From Duganella rivi (GTDB lineage: Bacteria; Pseudomonadota; Gammaproteobacteria; Burkholderiales; Burkholderiaceae_D), in assembly GCF_009857435.1 (NCBI RefSeq), contig NZ_WWCK01000005.1, forward strand, positions 558,001-622,000: a DNA stretch of 64,000 bases. Direction: 5' to 3'. Shown here one piece after another: positions 25,031-32,984 of this stretch; positions within the stretch are counted from its first letter, which is position 1; every line of letters begins with the position of its first letter. Under the pieces are notes generated by a model. That model worked only from the letters and a program-made list of their open reading frames with translations, was not told the DNA's origin and did not search any database. Position numbers and translations under genes: made by a program.

Positions 25031-25055
25031 TGTAGCCTAATTTGTAGCCTAAAAT
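25031..25055 (+). repeat. Arm-type direct repeat, right copy
   Basis: Identical over 25 bp to 22792-22816 and in the same orientation; 57 nt from the right core repeat at 25113. Confidence 0.7.
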
Positions 25056-25112
25056 CAATTACTCGATCGTAAGTTATTGATTTTAAACAACTTTTTTCCT
25101 CTCGGCAGAGAG

Positions 25113-25153
25113 TTATGAGTCCTCTGCTCTAACCAAGCATGAGCTAAGGGCCC
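25113..25153 (-). pseudogene. 5' half of the disrupted tRNA-Ile(CAU) gene
   Basis: On the minus strand: acceptor GGGCCCT, TA, D-arm with GCTC...GAGC, anticodon stem GAGGA and loop CTCATAA, after which the sequence turns into non-tRNA (CTCTCTGCC). It matches the 5' exon of the intron-bearing copy almost throughout (TAGCTCATGCTTGGTTAG). The corresponding 3' half lies at 22628-22675. The promoter upstream is intact. Confidence 0.85.
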
Positions 25154-25165
25154 GAAGAACACGGG

Positions 25166-25194
25166 AGCATATAGGCTCCCCTACCCTCAGTCAA
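25166..25194 (-). promoter_or_regulatory. Sigma-70 promoter of the disrupted tRNA-Ile gene
   Basis: TTGACT, 17 nt, TATGCT, followed 12 nt later by the tRNA 5' end, between the rpoD stop and the tRNA. A GGGAGC/GCTCCC hairpin (25163-25180) overlaps it and may end rpoD transcription. Transcripts from here now enter the element. Confidence 0.75.
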
Positions 25195-25197
25195 GCC

Positions 25198-27441
25198 TTA
25201 GTTACCTTCCAGGAAACTCTTCAGCTTGTCCGAACGGCTCGGGTGACGCAGCTTGCGCAGGGCTTTGGCTTCGATCTGGCGGATGCGCTCGCGCGTCACG
25301 TCAAACTGTTTGCCCACCTCTTCCAGCGTGTGGTCGGTCGACATTTCGATACCGAAACGCATGCGCAGCACTTTGGCTTCGCGCGGCGTCAGGGAATCAA
25401 GCACGTCTTTCACCACGCCGCGCATCGAGGCATGCAGGGCCGCGTCGGACGGCGCCAGGGTGTTGTTGTCCTCGATGAAGTCGCCCAGATGCGAATCGTC
25501 GTCGTCGCCAATTGGCGTCTCCATCGATATCGGTTCCTTGGCGATCTTCATGATCTTGCGGATCTTGTCCTCTGGCATTTCCATCTTGATGGCCAGCGTG
25601 GCTGGATCCGGCTCTGCGCCCGTTTCTTGCAGGATTTGGCGCGAGATGCGGTTCATCTTGTTGATGGTCTCGATCATGTGCACCGGGATACGGATGGTGC
25701 GCGCCTGGTCGGCGATCGAGCGGGTGATGGCCTGACGAATCCACCACGTTGCATAGGTCGAGAACTTGTAGCCGCGGCGGTATTCAAACTTGTCCACCGC
25801 CTTCATCAGGCCGATGTTGCCTTCCTGGATCAGGTCGAGGAATTGCAGACCACGGTTGGTGTATTTCTTCGCAATCGAAATTACCAGGCGCAAGTTGGCC
25901 TCGGTCATTTCGCGCTTGGCCTTGCGCGCCTTCATTTCACCAGCCGCCATTTGACGGTTGATGTTGCGCAAGTCCGGCAGCGGCAGCACCACGCGCGCTT
26001 GCAGGTCGATCAGGCGCTGTTGCAGCTCTTTAATGGTCGGGATGTTACGGCCGAGGATCGCGCTGTAAGCGTGACCGGCCGCCACTTCGCCATCCACCCA
26101 TTCCAGGTTGGTTTCGTTGCCTGGGAAGACTTTGATGAAGTGAGCGCGCGGCATGCCGCACTTGTTCACGGCCACGTCGAGGATTTGCTTCTCGATATGG
26201 CGCACTTCGTCCACCTGGCCGCGCAGGGTGTCGCACAGCTTCTCGACCACTTTGGCGGTGAAGCGAATGCCGAGCAGCTCTGCCGAGATCGCTTCCTGCG
26301 CTTTGACGTAGGCCTTGGAGTTGTAGCCTTCTTTCTCGAAGGCGCGGCGCATCTTGTCGAATTGCAGGGAGATGACGTCGAATTTTTCCAGCGAAGCGTT
26401 TTTCATCGCTTCCAGCTGTTCGGCCGAGTAGCCGGCCGCAGCGCCCGATGGGCTGGCCTCTTCCTCTTCCTCTTCTTCCTCTTCTTCCTCGTCCTCTTCT
26501 TCCTCGTCTTCATCGGAGGAAGCAGCGGCCGGGGCCGGTGCGGCGTCTTCGTTTTCGTCGACCAGGCCGTCGACGATTTCATCGATCTTGATTTCGTCGG
26601 CGCGGATGCGGTCGGAGGCGGCGATGATTTCAGCAATCGTCACCGGGCAGGCGGAAATCGCCTGGATCATGTCTTTCAGGCCGTCTTCGATGCGCTTGGC
26701 GATTTCGATCTCGCCCTCGCGGGTCAGCAGCTCGACCGAGCCCATTTCGCGCATGTACATGCGGACTGGGTCGGTGGTACGGCCGAAATCGGAGTCGACG
26801 GTGGACAGCGCCGCTTCGGCAGCAGCCTCGGCCTCGTCATCGCTGGTGACGGTGGCAACATTGTCGGACAGCAGCAGCGTCTCGGCATCGGGCGCGTGCT
26901 CGTAGACGGCAATGCCCATGTCGTTGAAGGTGCCGATGATGCCTTCGATCGCTTCCGGGTCAACGATGTTGTCCGGCAAGTGGTCGTTGATCTCGGCGTA
27001 GGTCAGGAAGCCGCGTTCCTTACCGAACTTGATCAGGGTTTTGAGTTTTTGACGACGGCGCTCGAGTTCTTCCTCGGTCGCTTCCGTGTCCGACGAGAAG
27101 GCGTCCTTGAGCAAGGCCTTTTCCTTGGCCTTGCGGTCTTTGGCCTTGGCCTTGTCGACGGCCTTGAGTTCGGCGCGTTCGACCGCGTTGAGCGCGGCAA
27201 CTTCGTCGTTCTCAGGCTGGAATTCTTTGGGTTTGCGCCCGCGCCGGCCCGGCACTTTGACCGAAGGCAGCACGTAACCCGAGGTGTCAATCGCGGCCAA
27301 TGCAGCAGCGTCCGTGGTCTGGTTGACCGCAGGCGGTTGGCTGGCTACGCGCGTCTCCGGCTTATCCGCAGTTTTCGCGGATTTTGCGCTTACTTTAGTC
27401 GGCTTTGCAGCCGCTTTGGATTCAGGTTTCTTGATTGGCAC
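25198..27441 (-). CDS. rpoD: RNA polymerase primary sigma factor RpoD (sigma-70)
   Basis: A 747-residue housekeeping sigma factor. Region 1.1 is preceded by a Lys/Ala-rich N-terminal extension with an AT-hook-like [11 protein letters not shown]. Region 1.2 is [31 protein letters not shown]. The non-conserved region carries an acidic run near residues 309-327 ([16 protein letters not shown]). Region 2 is [36 protein letters not shown] and [17 protein letters not shown]. Region 4 ends [30 protein letters not shown]. The start appears to be GTG. Last gene of the rpsU-yqeY-dnaG-rpoD cluster, with its own upstream TATAAT. Confidence 0.97.
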   Translation of the reverse strand: MPIKKPESKAAAKPTKVSAKSAKTADKPETRVASQPPAVNQTTDAAALAAIDTSGYVLPSVKVPGRRGRKPKEFQPENDEVAALNAVERAELKAVDKAKAKDRKAKEKALLKDAFSSDTEATEEELERRRQKLKTLIKFGKERGFLTYAEINDHLPDNIVDPEAIEGIIGTFNDMGIAVYEHAPDAETLLLSDNVATVTSDDEAEAAAEAALSTVDSDFGRTTDPVRMYMREMGSVELLTREGEIEIAKRIEDGLKDMIQAISACPVTIAEIIAASDRIRADEIKIDEIVDGLVDENEDAAPAPAAASSDEDEEEEDEEEEEEEEEEEASPSGAAAGYSAEQLEAMKNASLEKFDVISLQFDKMRRAFEKEGYNSKAYVKAQEAISAELLGIRFTAKVVEKLCDTLRGQVDEVRHIEKQILDVAVNKCGMPRAHFIKVFPGNETNLEWVDGEVAAGHAYSAILGRNIPTIKELQQRLIDLQARVVLPLPDLRNINRQMAAGEMKARKAKREMTEANLRLVISIAKKYTNRGLQFLDLIQEGNIGLMKAVDKFEYRRGYKFSTYATWWIRQAITRSIADQARTIRIPVHMIETINKMNRISRQILQETGAEPDPATLAIKMEMPEDKIRKIMKIAKEPISMETPIGDDDDSHLGDFIEDNNTLAPSDAALHASMRGVVKDVLDSLTPREAKVLRMRFGIEMSTDHTLEEVGKQFDVTRERIRQIEAKALRKLRHPSRSDKLKSFLEGN

Positions 27442-27782
27442 AGGCGCTTTCGATTACGGATAAAGTTTCGATCCTTCTGGGATCACTACGTCTTCGAACT
27501 TGCCGACTACACAAGTCCGACAATACTACGACTTACTTACACCTGGGTCAGGCCGACCGAGTCTTATAGAATTCCAAGGAATTCTACTGCATCAGACACG
27601 TGCGTGGGGGCAAGAAACCGTGACTCGGTTAGGGAGCAAACAGACTCGTTGCCCCGCCGTAGCTGGCTCTGGCCGCCGACACCCGTCCTTCCGCGTCGAT
27701 CAAGAGCCTAACTCACTGAAAACAAACACACTCTGAACAGAAAAACGATGCCAAAAATTACAACACTTAGCGTTTTATTATA
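27442..27782 (-). promoter_or_regulatory. Promoter and long structured leader of rpoD
   Basis: A TATAAT (27777-27782, minus strand) between dnaG and rpoD implies transcription of rpoD alone, with a leader of about 330 nt. The leader has stems such as ACCGAGTC/GACTCGGT (about 27555-27629) and AGAATTCC/GGAATTCT. No convincing gene is present in this stretch. Confidence 0.4.
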
Positions 27783-27799
27783 GCACGTCACTTTTCAAT

Positions 27800-27834
27800 T
27801 TCCAGAGGGAAGACCCCCATCTCTCCCTCTGGAA
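27800..27834 (-). terminator. Inverted repeat downstream of dnaG
   Basis: TTCCAGAGGGA and TCCCTCTGGAA form an 11-bp stem with a 13-nt loop, 38 nt beyond the dnaG stop. Only a weak T-run follows, so partial termination between dnaG and rpoD is likely. Confidence 0.5.
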
Positions 27835-27872
27835 TGATGACAGAAACATTACGACACAAACACGGCCCGGCT

Positions 27873-29669
27873 TTAGCGCCCCGGCACCTCCGCCTGCGCC
27901 TCCCGCAGCAGCTGATCTTGCTGCGCGGTCAATTCGCGGTAGCGCACGCCGATCTCGTCCGAGGTCAGCCCGGCCGAGAACAACTGGCTGAGCTCCTGCT
28001 TGAGGGCGTCGTGCTTGACCTGGCGGATCGCCGCCCGCAGCACCAGCCGCTCGGTATCGCGCTCCGACTCCGGCTCCTTGACGATCTCGCCGATAATGCC
28101 GTCGTACTCATCGCCCTGCGACTTCAAATGCTGCGCAAATGCGGCGAAATTGCCGCTATCGCCCAGCATCTTCGCCGAAGCCACCAGCTGCGCCAAGCGC
28201 TCGGCCGACTCGGCGCCGAAGAACTGGAAGGCCGCCAGCGCCGCCGCGTCGACTTCCAGCGCCAGCGCCGGGTGCGCCACCAGCAGACGCACGATCTGCA
28301 ATTCCAGCCCTTTCGGCTGCGGCCGCCCGCTTTTCGGCGGCGCGATCTTGGCCGGCGCCGTCGGTCTGGACAGCTCGAACAGCGACTCGATCTCGTAAGT
28401 CGAGGTCATGCTGATCTGCGCCAGCGCATGGACGATTTGCAGGCGCAACGCGGTCGGCGTCATCGCTTGCAGCATCGGCTTGGCGTCGAACTGCGCGCGG
28501 GCGCGGCCTTCCGGGCTGCTCATATCGTGCTCGCCGACTGCTTCCTTGATCAGGAATTGCGACAGCGGCATGGCTTCATGGATTTCTTGCTCGAACGCTT
28601 CCTTGCCGTAAGTGCGCACATAACTGTCTGGATCGTGCTCCGTAGGCAAGAATAGGAACTTGATGGTCTTGTTATCCGTCACGTGCGGCAGGCAGGCCTC
28701 CAGCGCGCGCCGGGCAGCGCGGCGGCCGGCCTTGTCGCCGTCAAAACTGAAGATCACCGTGTCGGTCTGGCGCAACAACTTCTGCACGTGATTGGTGGTG
28801 CAAGCCGTTCCCAGCGTCGCTACCGCCTGCGGGAAACCCATTTGCGCCAGCGCCACCACGTCCATATAGCCTTCCGTGACCAGCACATAGCCCGCATCGC
28901 GGATTGCCTGGCGCGCTTCAAACAGGCCATACAGCTCGTGCCCCTTTGAAAATAAAGGCGTTTCGGGGGAATTCAAGTATTTCGGCTCGCCTTGATCGAG
29001 CACACGGCCGCCGAAGGCAATCACCTGCCCCTTGGTGTTTTTAATCGGGAACATGACCCGCTCGCGGAAGCGGTCGTAACGTTTCTTGTTGCCACCATCC
29101 TCGTCCACCTTGTCGATCACAAGGCCGGACTCGGCCAGCACCACCGCGTCGTACTCGGGGAACACGGAACGCAAGTTGTCCCAGCCGGCCGGCGCATAGC
29201 CGAGGCCGAAGCGGGCGGCGATTTCACCGGTCAGGCCGCGGTTTTTCAGGTAGGCGATGGCGTTCGGCGCACTGCGCAGTTGCAGCTTGAAGAAATCGCT
29301 GGCGCGCGTCATGGCGTCGGTCAGGGCCATGGTCTGGGCCTGCATTTGCGCGCGCTGCGCCGGCGGAATCTTGTCATCCTGCTCAGGCACCACCATGCCG
29401 ACGCCCTGCGCCAGCTCTTTGACGGCATCGACAAAGCCCATGCCGGAGTATTCGATCATGAAACCGATCGAGGTGCCATGCGCGCCGCAGCCAAAGCAAT
29501 GGTAAAACTGCTTGGTCGGGCTCACCGTGAAGCTGGGCGATTTTTCGCTGTGAAACGGGCACAAGCCCATGAAATTCGCGCCGCCTTTTTTCAGCTGCAC
29601 ATAGCGTCCGACAACGTCGACGATATCGACGCGGTTCAACAAATCGGCGATAAAAGATTGTGGGATCAC
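27873..29669 (-). CDS. dnaG: DNA primase DnaG
   Basis: A 598-residue primase that lays RNA primers at the replication fork. The CHC2-type zinc ribbon is near residues 38-65 (CPFHSEKSPSF, FYHCFGCGAHG). The RNA polymerase core follows with RFRERVMFPIKNTKGQVIAFGGR, and the TOPRIM domain carries VTEGYMDVVALAQMG and FSFDGDKAGRRAARRAL. The C-terminal DnaB-binding helical domain is shorter in motif but complete. It lies between yqeY and rpoD in the conserved operon. Confidence 0.97.
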   Translation of the reverse strand: MIPQSFIADLLNRVDIVDVVGRYVQLKKGGANFMGLCPFHSEKSPSFTVSPTKQFYHCFGCGAHGTSIGFMIEYSGMGFVDAVKELAQGVGMVVPEQDDKIPPAQRAQMQAQTMALTDAMTRASDFFKLQLRSAPNAIAYLKNRGLTGEIAARFGLGYAPAGWDNLRSVFPEYDAVVLAESGLVIDKVDEDGGNKKRYDRFRERVMFPIKNTKGQVIAFGGRVLDQGEPKYLNSPETPLFSKGHELYGLFEARQAIRDAGYVLVTEGYMDVVALAQMGFPQAVATLGTACTTNHVQKLLRQTDTVIFSFDGDKAGRRAARRALEACLPHVTDNKTIKFLFLPTEHDPDSYVRTYGKEAFEQEIHEAMPLSQFLIKEAVGEHDMSSPEGRARAQFDAKPMLQAMTPTALRLQIVHALAQISMTSTYEIESLFELSRPTAPAKIAPPKSGRPQPKGLELQIVRLLVAHPALALEVDAAALAAFQFFGAESAERLAQLVASAKMLGDSGNFAAFAQHLKSQGDEYDGIIGEIVKEPESERDTERLVLRAAIRQVKHDALKQELSQLFSAGLTSDEIGVRYRELTAQQDQLLREAQAEVPGR

Positions 29670-29703
29670 TGGGCTGAACGGTCTTGTTGTTAATCAGACT
29701 AAT

Positions 29704-29746
29704 CCGCCATAGCTGATCCGCTTTGATGCAGATCAAACTATGGCGG
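29704..29746. promoter_or_regulatory. Hairpin with embedded FNR-like palindrome between yqeY and dnaG
   Basis: CCGCCATAG and CTATGGCGG form a 9-bp outer stem. Inside it TTGATGCAGATCAA (29723-29736) is a perfect TTGAT-N4-ATCAA match to the FNR/ANR consensus. Either an mRNA-processing hairpin or an operator for dnaG expression. Confidence 0.35.
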
Positions 29747-29756
29747 CGAAACTACA

Positions 29757-30206
29757 TCAAGCTGGGGTCAGCGCTTTTTTCACCAGGGCCGAGACCACGG
29801 TCATATCGGCACGGCCAGCCAGTTTCGGCTTGACGATGCCCATGACTTTGCCCATGTCTTGCGGGCCGGCAGCACCCGAGGCGGCCACGGCAGCAGCGAC
29901 TTCGGCGGCGATTTCTTCGTCCGACAGGCCGGCAGGCATGTAGGCGCTCAGCACGGCCAGTTCGGCTTTTTCAATGTCAGCCAGGTCGGCGCGGCCGCCG
30001 GCTTCAAACTGGGTGATCGAATCTTTGCGCTGCTTGATCATTTTTTCAACGATGGCAACGGTTTGCTCATCGCTGACTTCAATCTGCTCGTCCACTTCCT
30101 TGCGCTTGATTTCCGCCAGAATCAGGCGGATGGTCGCCAGGCGGCCAGCTTCCTTGGCGCGCATGGCGGTTTTCATGTCTTCGGTGATCTGTGCTTTCAA
30201 GCCCAT
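29757..30206 (-). CDS. yqeY: GatB/YqeY domain protein
   Basis: A 149-residue protein starting MGLKAQITEDMKTAMRAKEA. It has the YqeY pattern: LATIRLILAEIKRKEVDEQ, IEKMIKQRKDSITQFEAGGRADLADIEKAEL and GKVMGIVKPKLAGRADM. The family resembles the tRNA-binding tail domain of GatB, but its free-standing role is unsettled. The start at 30206 is preferred over a longer frame running into the terminator. It lies between rpsU and dnaG, as in many beta-proteobacteria. Confidence 0.9.
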   Translation of the reverse strand: MGLKAQITEDMKTAMRAKEAGRLATIRLILAEIKRKEVDEQIEVSDEQTVAIVEKMIKQRKDSITQFEAGGRADLADIEKAELAVLSAYMPAGLSDEEIAAEVAAAVAASGAAGPQDMGKVMGIVKPKLAGRADMTVVSALVKKALTPA

Positions 30207-30245
30207 GGCGTTTCTTTCAGAAAAGAGTGGAATAAAAATGCGAAA

Positions 30246-30273
30246 ACCCGCTGCGGAATAAACCGGAGCGGGT
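30246..30273 (-). terminator. Hairpin between rpsU and yqeY
   Basis: ACCCGCT and AGCGGGT pair around a 14-nt loop; TTTTCGCATTTTT follows on the minus strand. A likely attenuator that raises rpsU output relative to yqeY-dnaG. Confidence 0.55.
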
Positions 30274-30332
30274 ATTCTCTTAGATGCCGCTAAACACAAC
30301 CGGCATAGGCCAGGTTGTCTGCGTAAGCAATC

Positions 30333-30545
30333 TTAGAAGAGTTTTTTCGGCAGCTGTTGGCTGCGGATGCGCTTGTAGTGACGCTTAACAGCAGCAGCCA
30401 GCTTGCGCTTGCGCTCTGCGGTTGGCTTTTCGTAGAACTCGCGTGCGCGCAGTTCGGTCAGCAGGCCGGTTTTTTCGATGGTGCGCTTGAAGCGACGCAT
30501 TGCGACTTCGAACGGCTCGTTTTCTTTAAGGCGAATAGTGGTCAT
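30333..30545 (-). CDS. rpsU: 30S ribosomal protein S21
   Basis: A 70-residue basic protein of the small subunit, needed for initiation on Shine-Dalgarno sites. It shows the S21 pattern [45 protein letters not shown] and a basic tail. First gene of the rpsU-yqeY-dnaG-rpoD cluster. Confidence 0.97.
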   Translation of the reverse strand: MTTIRLKENEPFEVAMRRFKRTIEKTGLLTELRAREFYEKPTAERKRKLAAAVKRHYKRIRSQQLPKKLF

Positions 30546-30582
30546 GTAAATTCAAACCGTTGGAGGTTATAGGGAGACAGAG

Positions 30583-30611
30583 ACTATAGCAGCTTTTTCC
30601 GGGAAATGGAA
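30583..30611 (-). promoter_or_regulatory. Promoter of the rpsU operon
   Basis: TTCCAT, 17 nt, TATAGT on the minus strand, 38 nt upstream of the rpsU start. Confidence 0.5.
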
Positions 30612-30685
30612 GCCCCGCAGCCGTTCAACACGGCCTGTCATGCGGCTTTCCTAGGAAAAACAACAACGTGCAGGAGGCTAGTATA

Positions 30686-31891
30686 TCAAACTGCCTGGCC
30701 CGCCGCTACACCGGAAGCCCATGCCCACTGGAAGTTGTAGCCTCCCAGCCACCCGGTTACATCGACCGTTTCACCGATGAAATACAGGCCGGGAATTTTG
30801 TTGGCCATCATGGTCTGTTGCGACAGTTCGCGGGTATCGATGCCGCCGCGCGTGACTTCGGCTTTCTTGTAGCCTTCGGAACCATTCGGGGTCAGGCTCC
30901 ACTGGTTGATGGCGGCGCCCAGCTTGCGCAGTTGCGCGTCTGGCATATCGGCCAGGCGCGCGTCCAGCGCGAAACCGTGGGCCAGCAGCAAGCCTTCCGC
31001 CAGCCGCGCCGGCAGCCACTGGGACAGCACATTGCCCAGTTGCTTCTTGATGGTGCCCTTGCCTTCGATCAGCGTGGCCGCCAAGTCCAGTTCCGGCAGC
31101 AGGTTGATCGTGATCGGCGTGCCCGGCTGCCAGTACGACGAAATTTGCAGAATCGCCGGGCCAGAGAGGCCGCGGTGGGTGAACAGCAAGTCTTCGCGGA
31201 AACGCGCGCCGGTCGGGTTGCGGCCTTTCAGCGAGCCGGTTTCCACATCCACTTCCAGCGCGATGCCGGACATTTCCACGAACGGCGCCCATTGCTGGGC
31301 GTCGAAAGTCAGCGGCACCAGCGCTGGGCGCGGCTCGACCATGCGCAGGCCGAACTGCGCGGCAACGCGGTAGCCAAAGTCGGTCGCGCCGATTTTCGGG
31401 ATCGACAGGCCGCCGGTGGCAATCACCACGCTGGGCGCTTCGATGGTGCCGCTGTCGGTTTCCAGCACGAAGCCGCCATCGGCCTGCGCCAGCGATTCGA
31501 CCTTGCACGGCATGCGCCAGTGCACGTCGCCGGCCGCGCATTCGTCTTTCAGCATCTCGATGATCTGCTCGGCGGAATCGTCGCAGAACAATTGGCCGCG
31601 ATGTTTCTCGTGGTAGCCGATGCGGTGTTTCTTCACCAGCGCGACGAAGTCGGCCGGCGTGTAGCGCGACAAGGCGCTCTTGCAGAAGTGCGGATTCTCC
31701 GACAGGAAGTTGGCCGGGCCGGCATTCACGTTGGTGAAGTTGCAGCGGCCGCCGCCCGAGATGCGGATTTTCTCCGCCAGCTTGGCCGCGTGGTCGATCA
31801 GCACCACGCGCAGGCCGCGCTGGGCCGCCGTCGCTGCGCACATCATGCCGGCCGCGCCCGCGCCGATTACCGCTACATCAAACTTTGCCAT
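30686..31891 (-). CDS. NAD(P)/FAD-dependent oxidoreductase, HI0933/BaiN-like
   Basis: A 401-residue flavoprotein. The FAD-binding Rossmann motif is VAVIGAGAAGMMCAATAAQRG. Family motifs SGGGRCNFTNVNAGP, ATGGLSIPKIGATDFGYRVA, LLFTHRGLSGPAILQIS and the C-terminal GLYFIGETVDVTGWLGGYNFQWAWASG are all present. Members such as BaiN reduce steroid-like or unknown substrates; the role here is unknown. The gene stands alone and is preceded, in the same direction, by ybiB. Confidence 0.9.
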   Translation of the reverse strand: MAKFDVAVIGAGAAGMMCAATAAQRGLRVVLIDHAAKLAEKIRISGGGRCNFTNVNAGPANFLSENPHFCKSALSRYTPADFVALVKKHRIGYHEKHRGQLFCDDSAEQIIEMLKDECAAGDVHWRMPCKVESLAQADGGFVLETDSGTIEAPSVVIATGGLSIPKIGATDFGYRVAAQFGLRMVEPRPALVPLTFDAQQWAPFVEMSGIALEVDVETGSLKGRNPTGARFREDLLFTHRGLSGPAILQISSYWQPGTPITINLLPELDLAATLIEGKGTIKKQLGNVLSQWLPARLAEGLLLAHGFALDARLADMPDAQLRKLGAAINQWSLTPNGSEGYKKAEVTRGGIDTRELSQQTMMANKIPGLYFIGETVDVTGWLGGYNFQWAWASGVAAGQAV

Positions 31892-31925
31892 GTTATTCCC
31901 GTCGATTCAGTGAAGGGGCGAGATT

Positions 31926-32909
31926 CTACGCTATCGGCTCGCTCACATGCTGGCGCGACTGCACGGTGCGCGCCACCAGCAGGCATTGCGCCACTTGTTC
32001 CGCGATCGGCGGCGGCACCGGCACTTCGCCGTCCAGTACCGACGTGATCCACGCGGCAGTCGTCGCCGCATCCTTGTTTTCCGGCAGCAGCGGCAACTCG
32101 CCGACCAAGGTTTGCTTCGGCACCAGGGTCGTGCGCAGGCCGCCGTGGAACCAGTCAATCTGCTGCGCCTTGTTGGCGTTGGCCACCGTCTCGCCTTCCG
32201 TGCCGCGCATCAGGAACGCATCGCCGCGCTCGTGCAGGGCCGCCGTGGTGAAATATTCGCCCAGCATCTCCAGGTACTCCGGGTGCGTGTACGACACCAG
32301 CCGCAACGCCGGCCCGGCAAACGGCTGCATGATCTTCACCAACGTGTGGGTCGAATTGCGCACGCCCAGCTTGCGCCGCAAGGACAGCAAGTACGCCAGC
32401 TTGGGCGCCATGGTCTCGATGGTGATAAAGGCCGGCTTGCCCTGCGACATAGCCTCCTCCGCCTCCGAGCGATGGCGCGCCGCCGTTACGCCGAGCTCGG
32501 CAAACACTTCCGCCGTCGCCACGCGTCCCAGGTCAGTCGCCACGCCGTGCACCAGCACCGGCACGCCCTCGCGCGCCAGCAGCATCGCCAGTAGCGGCGT
32601 CAAATTCGCCATCTTGCGCGCGCCGTTATAGGTTGGGATCACCACCGGTGCAAACTGGCCGGGCGGCGCATTGAACGGCTCAAACGCCGCCTCCGCCGCA
32701 TCGAGGAAACCGGCAATCTCCTCCACCGACTCGCCCTTGATGCGCATCGACAGCAACACGCCGCCCAACTCCAGGTCGGACACGCGGCCATCGAGCATGG
32801 CTTGGTACAGGTCATGGGCGTCGTCGCGGGTCATGCTGCGGGCGCCGTTCTTGCCGCGGCCTATTTCCTTGATGAAACGTGCGGCTGGGAAGGGTTCAAA
32901 TGTGGTCAT
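31926..32909 (-). CDS. ybiB: YbiB/TrpD2-family DNA-binding protein
   Basis: A 327-residue protein with the fold of anthranilate phosphoribosyltransferase: N-terminal helical domain (LYQAMLDGRVSDLELGGVLLSMRIKGES) and a second domain with VIPTYNGARKMANLTPLLAMLLAREGVPVLVHG. The KPAFITIETMAPKLAYLLSLRRKLGVRNSTHTLVKIM region is typical of YbiB (TrpD2), which binds nucleic acids rather than making tryptophan; no other trp gene is nearby. Divergent from aroG. Confidence 0.85.
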   Translation of the reverse strand: MTTFEPFPAARFIKEIGRGKNGARSMTRDDAHDLYQAMLDGRVSDLELGGVLLSMRIKGESVEEIAGFLDAAEAAFEPFNAPPGQFAPVVIPTYNGARKMANLTPLLAMLLAREGVPVLVHGVATDLGRVATAEVFAELGVTAARHRSEAEEAMSQGKPAFITIETMAPKLAYLLSLRRKLGVRNSTHTLVKIMQPFAGPALRLVSYTHPEYLEMLGEYFTTAALHERGDAFLMRGTEGETVANANKAQQIDWFHGGLRTTLVPKQTLVGELPLLPENKDAATTAAWITSVLDGEVPVPPPIAEQVAQCLLVARTVQSRQHVSEPIA

Positions 32910-32984
32910 GGCAGCAAGCTTAAACCACCGGGGCGCATTTCGGCTACACTATCCGTCCCCCGAAATGAATACACAGTAGAGATC

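Larger units (their letters stand above)
22666..25122. mobile_element. Integrated element (degenerate) inside a tRNA-Ile(CAU) gene
   Basis: A segment of about 2.45 kb bounded by the 10-bp direct repeat GGACTCATAA (minus strand; 22666-22675 and 25113-25122) in the anticodon loop of a tRNA gene. A 25-bp arm-type repeat lies just inside each end. These are hallmarks of tyrosine-recombinase integration, although no integrase remains. Cargo: an IS21-family remnant, a truncated AT-rich gene, and a complete tRNA-Ile(CAU) gene with a group I intron. The element looks decayed by the IS insertion and deletion. That it once carried its own integrase is inference. Confidence 0.65.

Noticed and set aside
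27500..27736. A 78-codon plus-strand frame between rpoD and dnaG
   Set aside because: No start signal, no resemblance to any protein, and it lies opposite the rpoD leader.
30886..30899. GGGGTCAGGC inside the BaiN-like gene (and GGGGTCAGCG near 29763) as further REP copies
   Set aside because: Both are coding sequence (SLTPN and LTPA codons) without an inverted partner, so chance.
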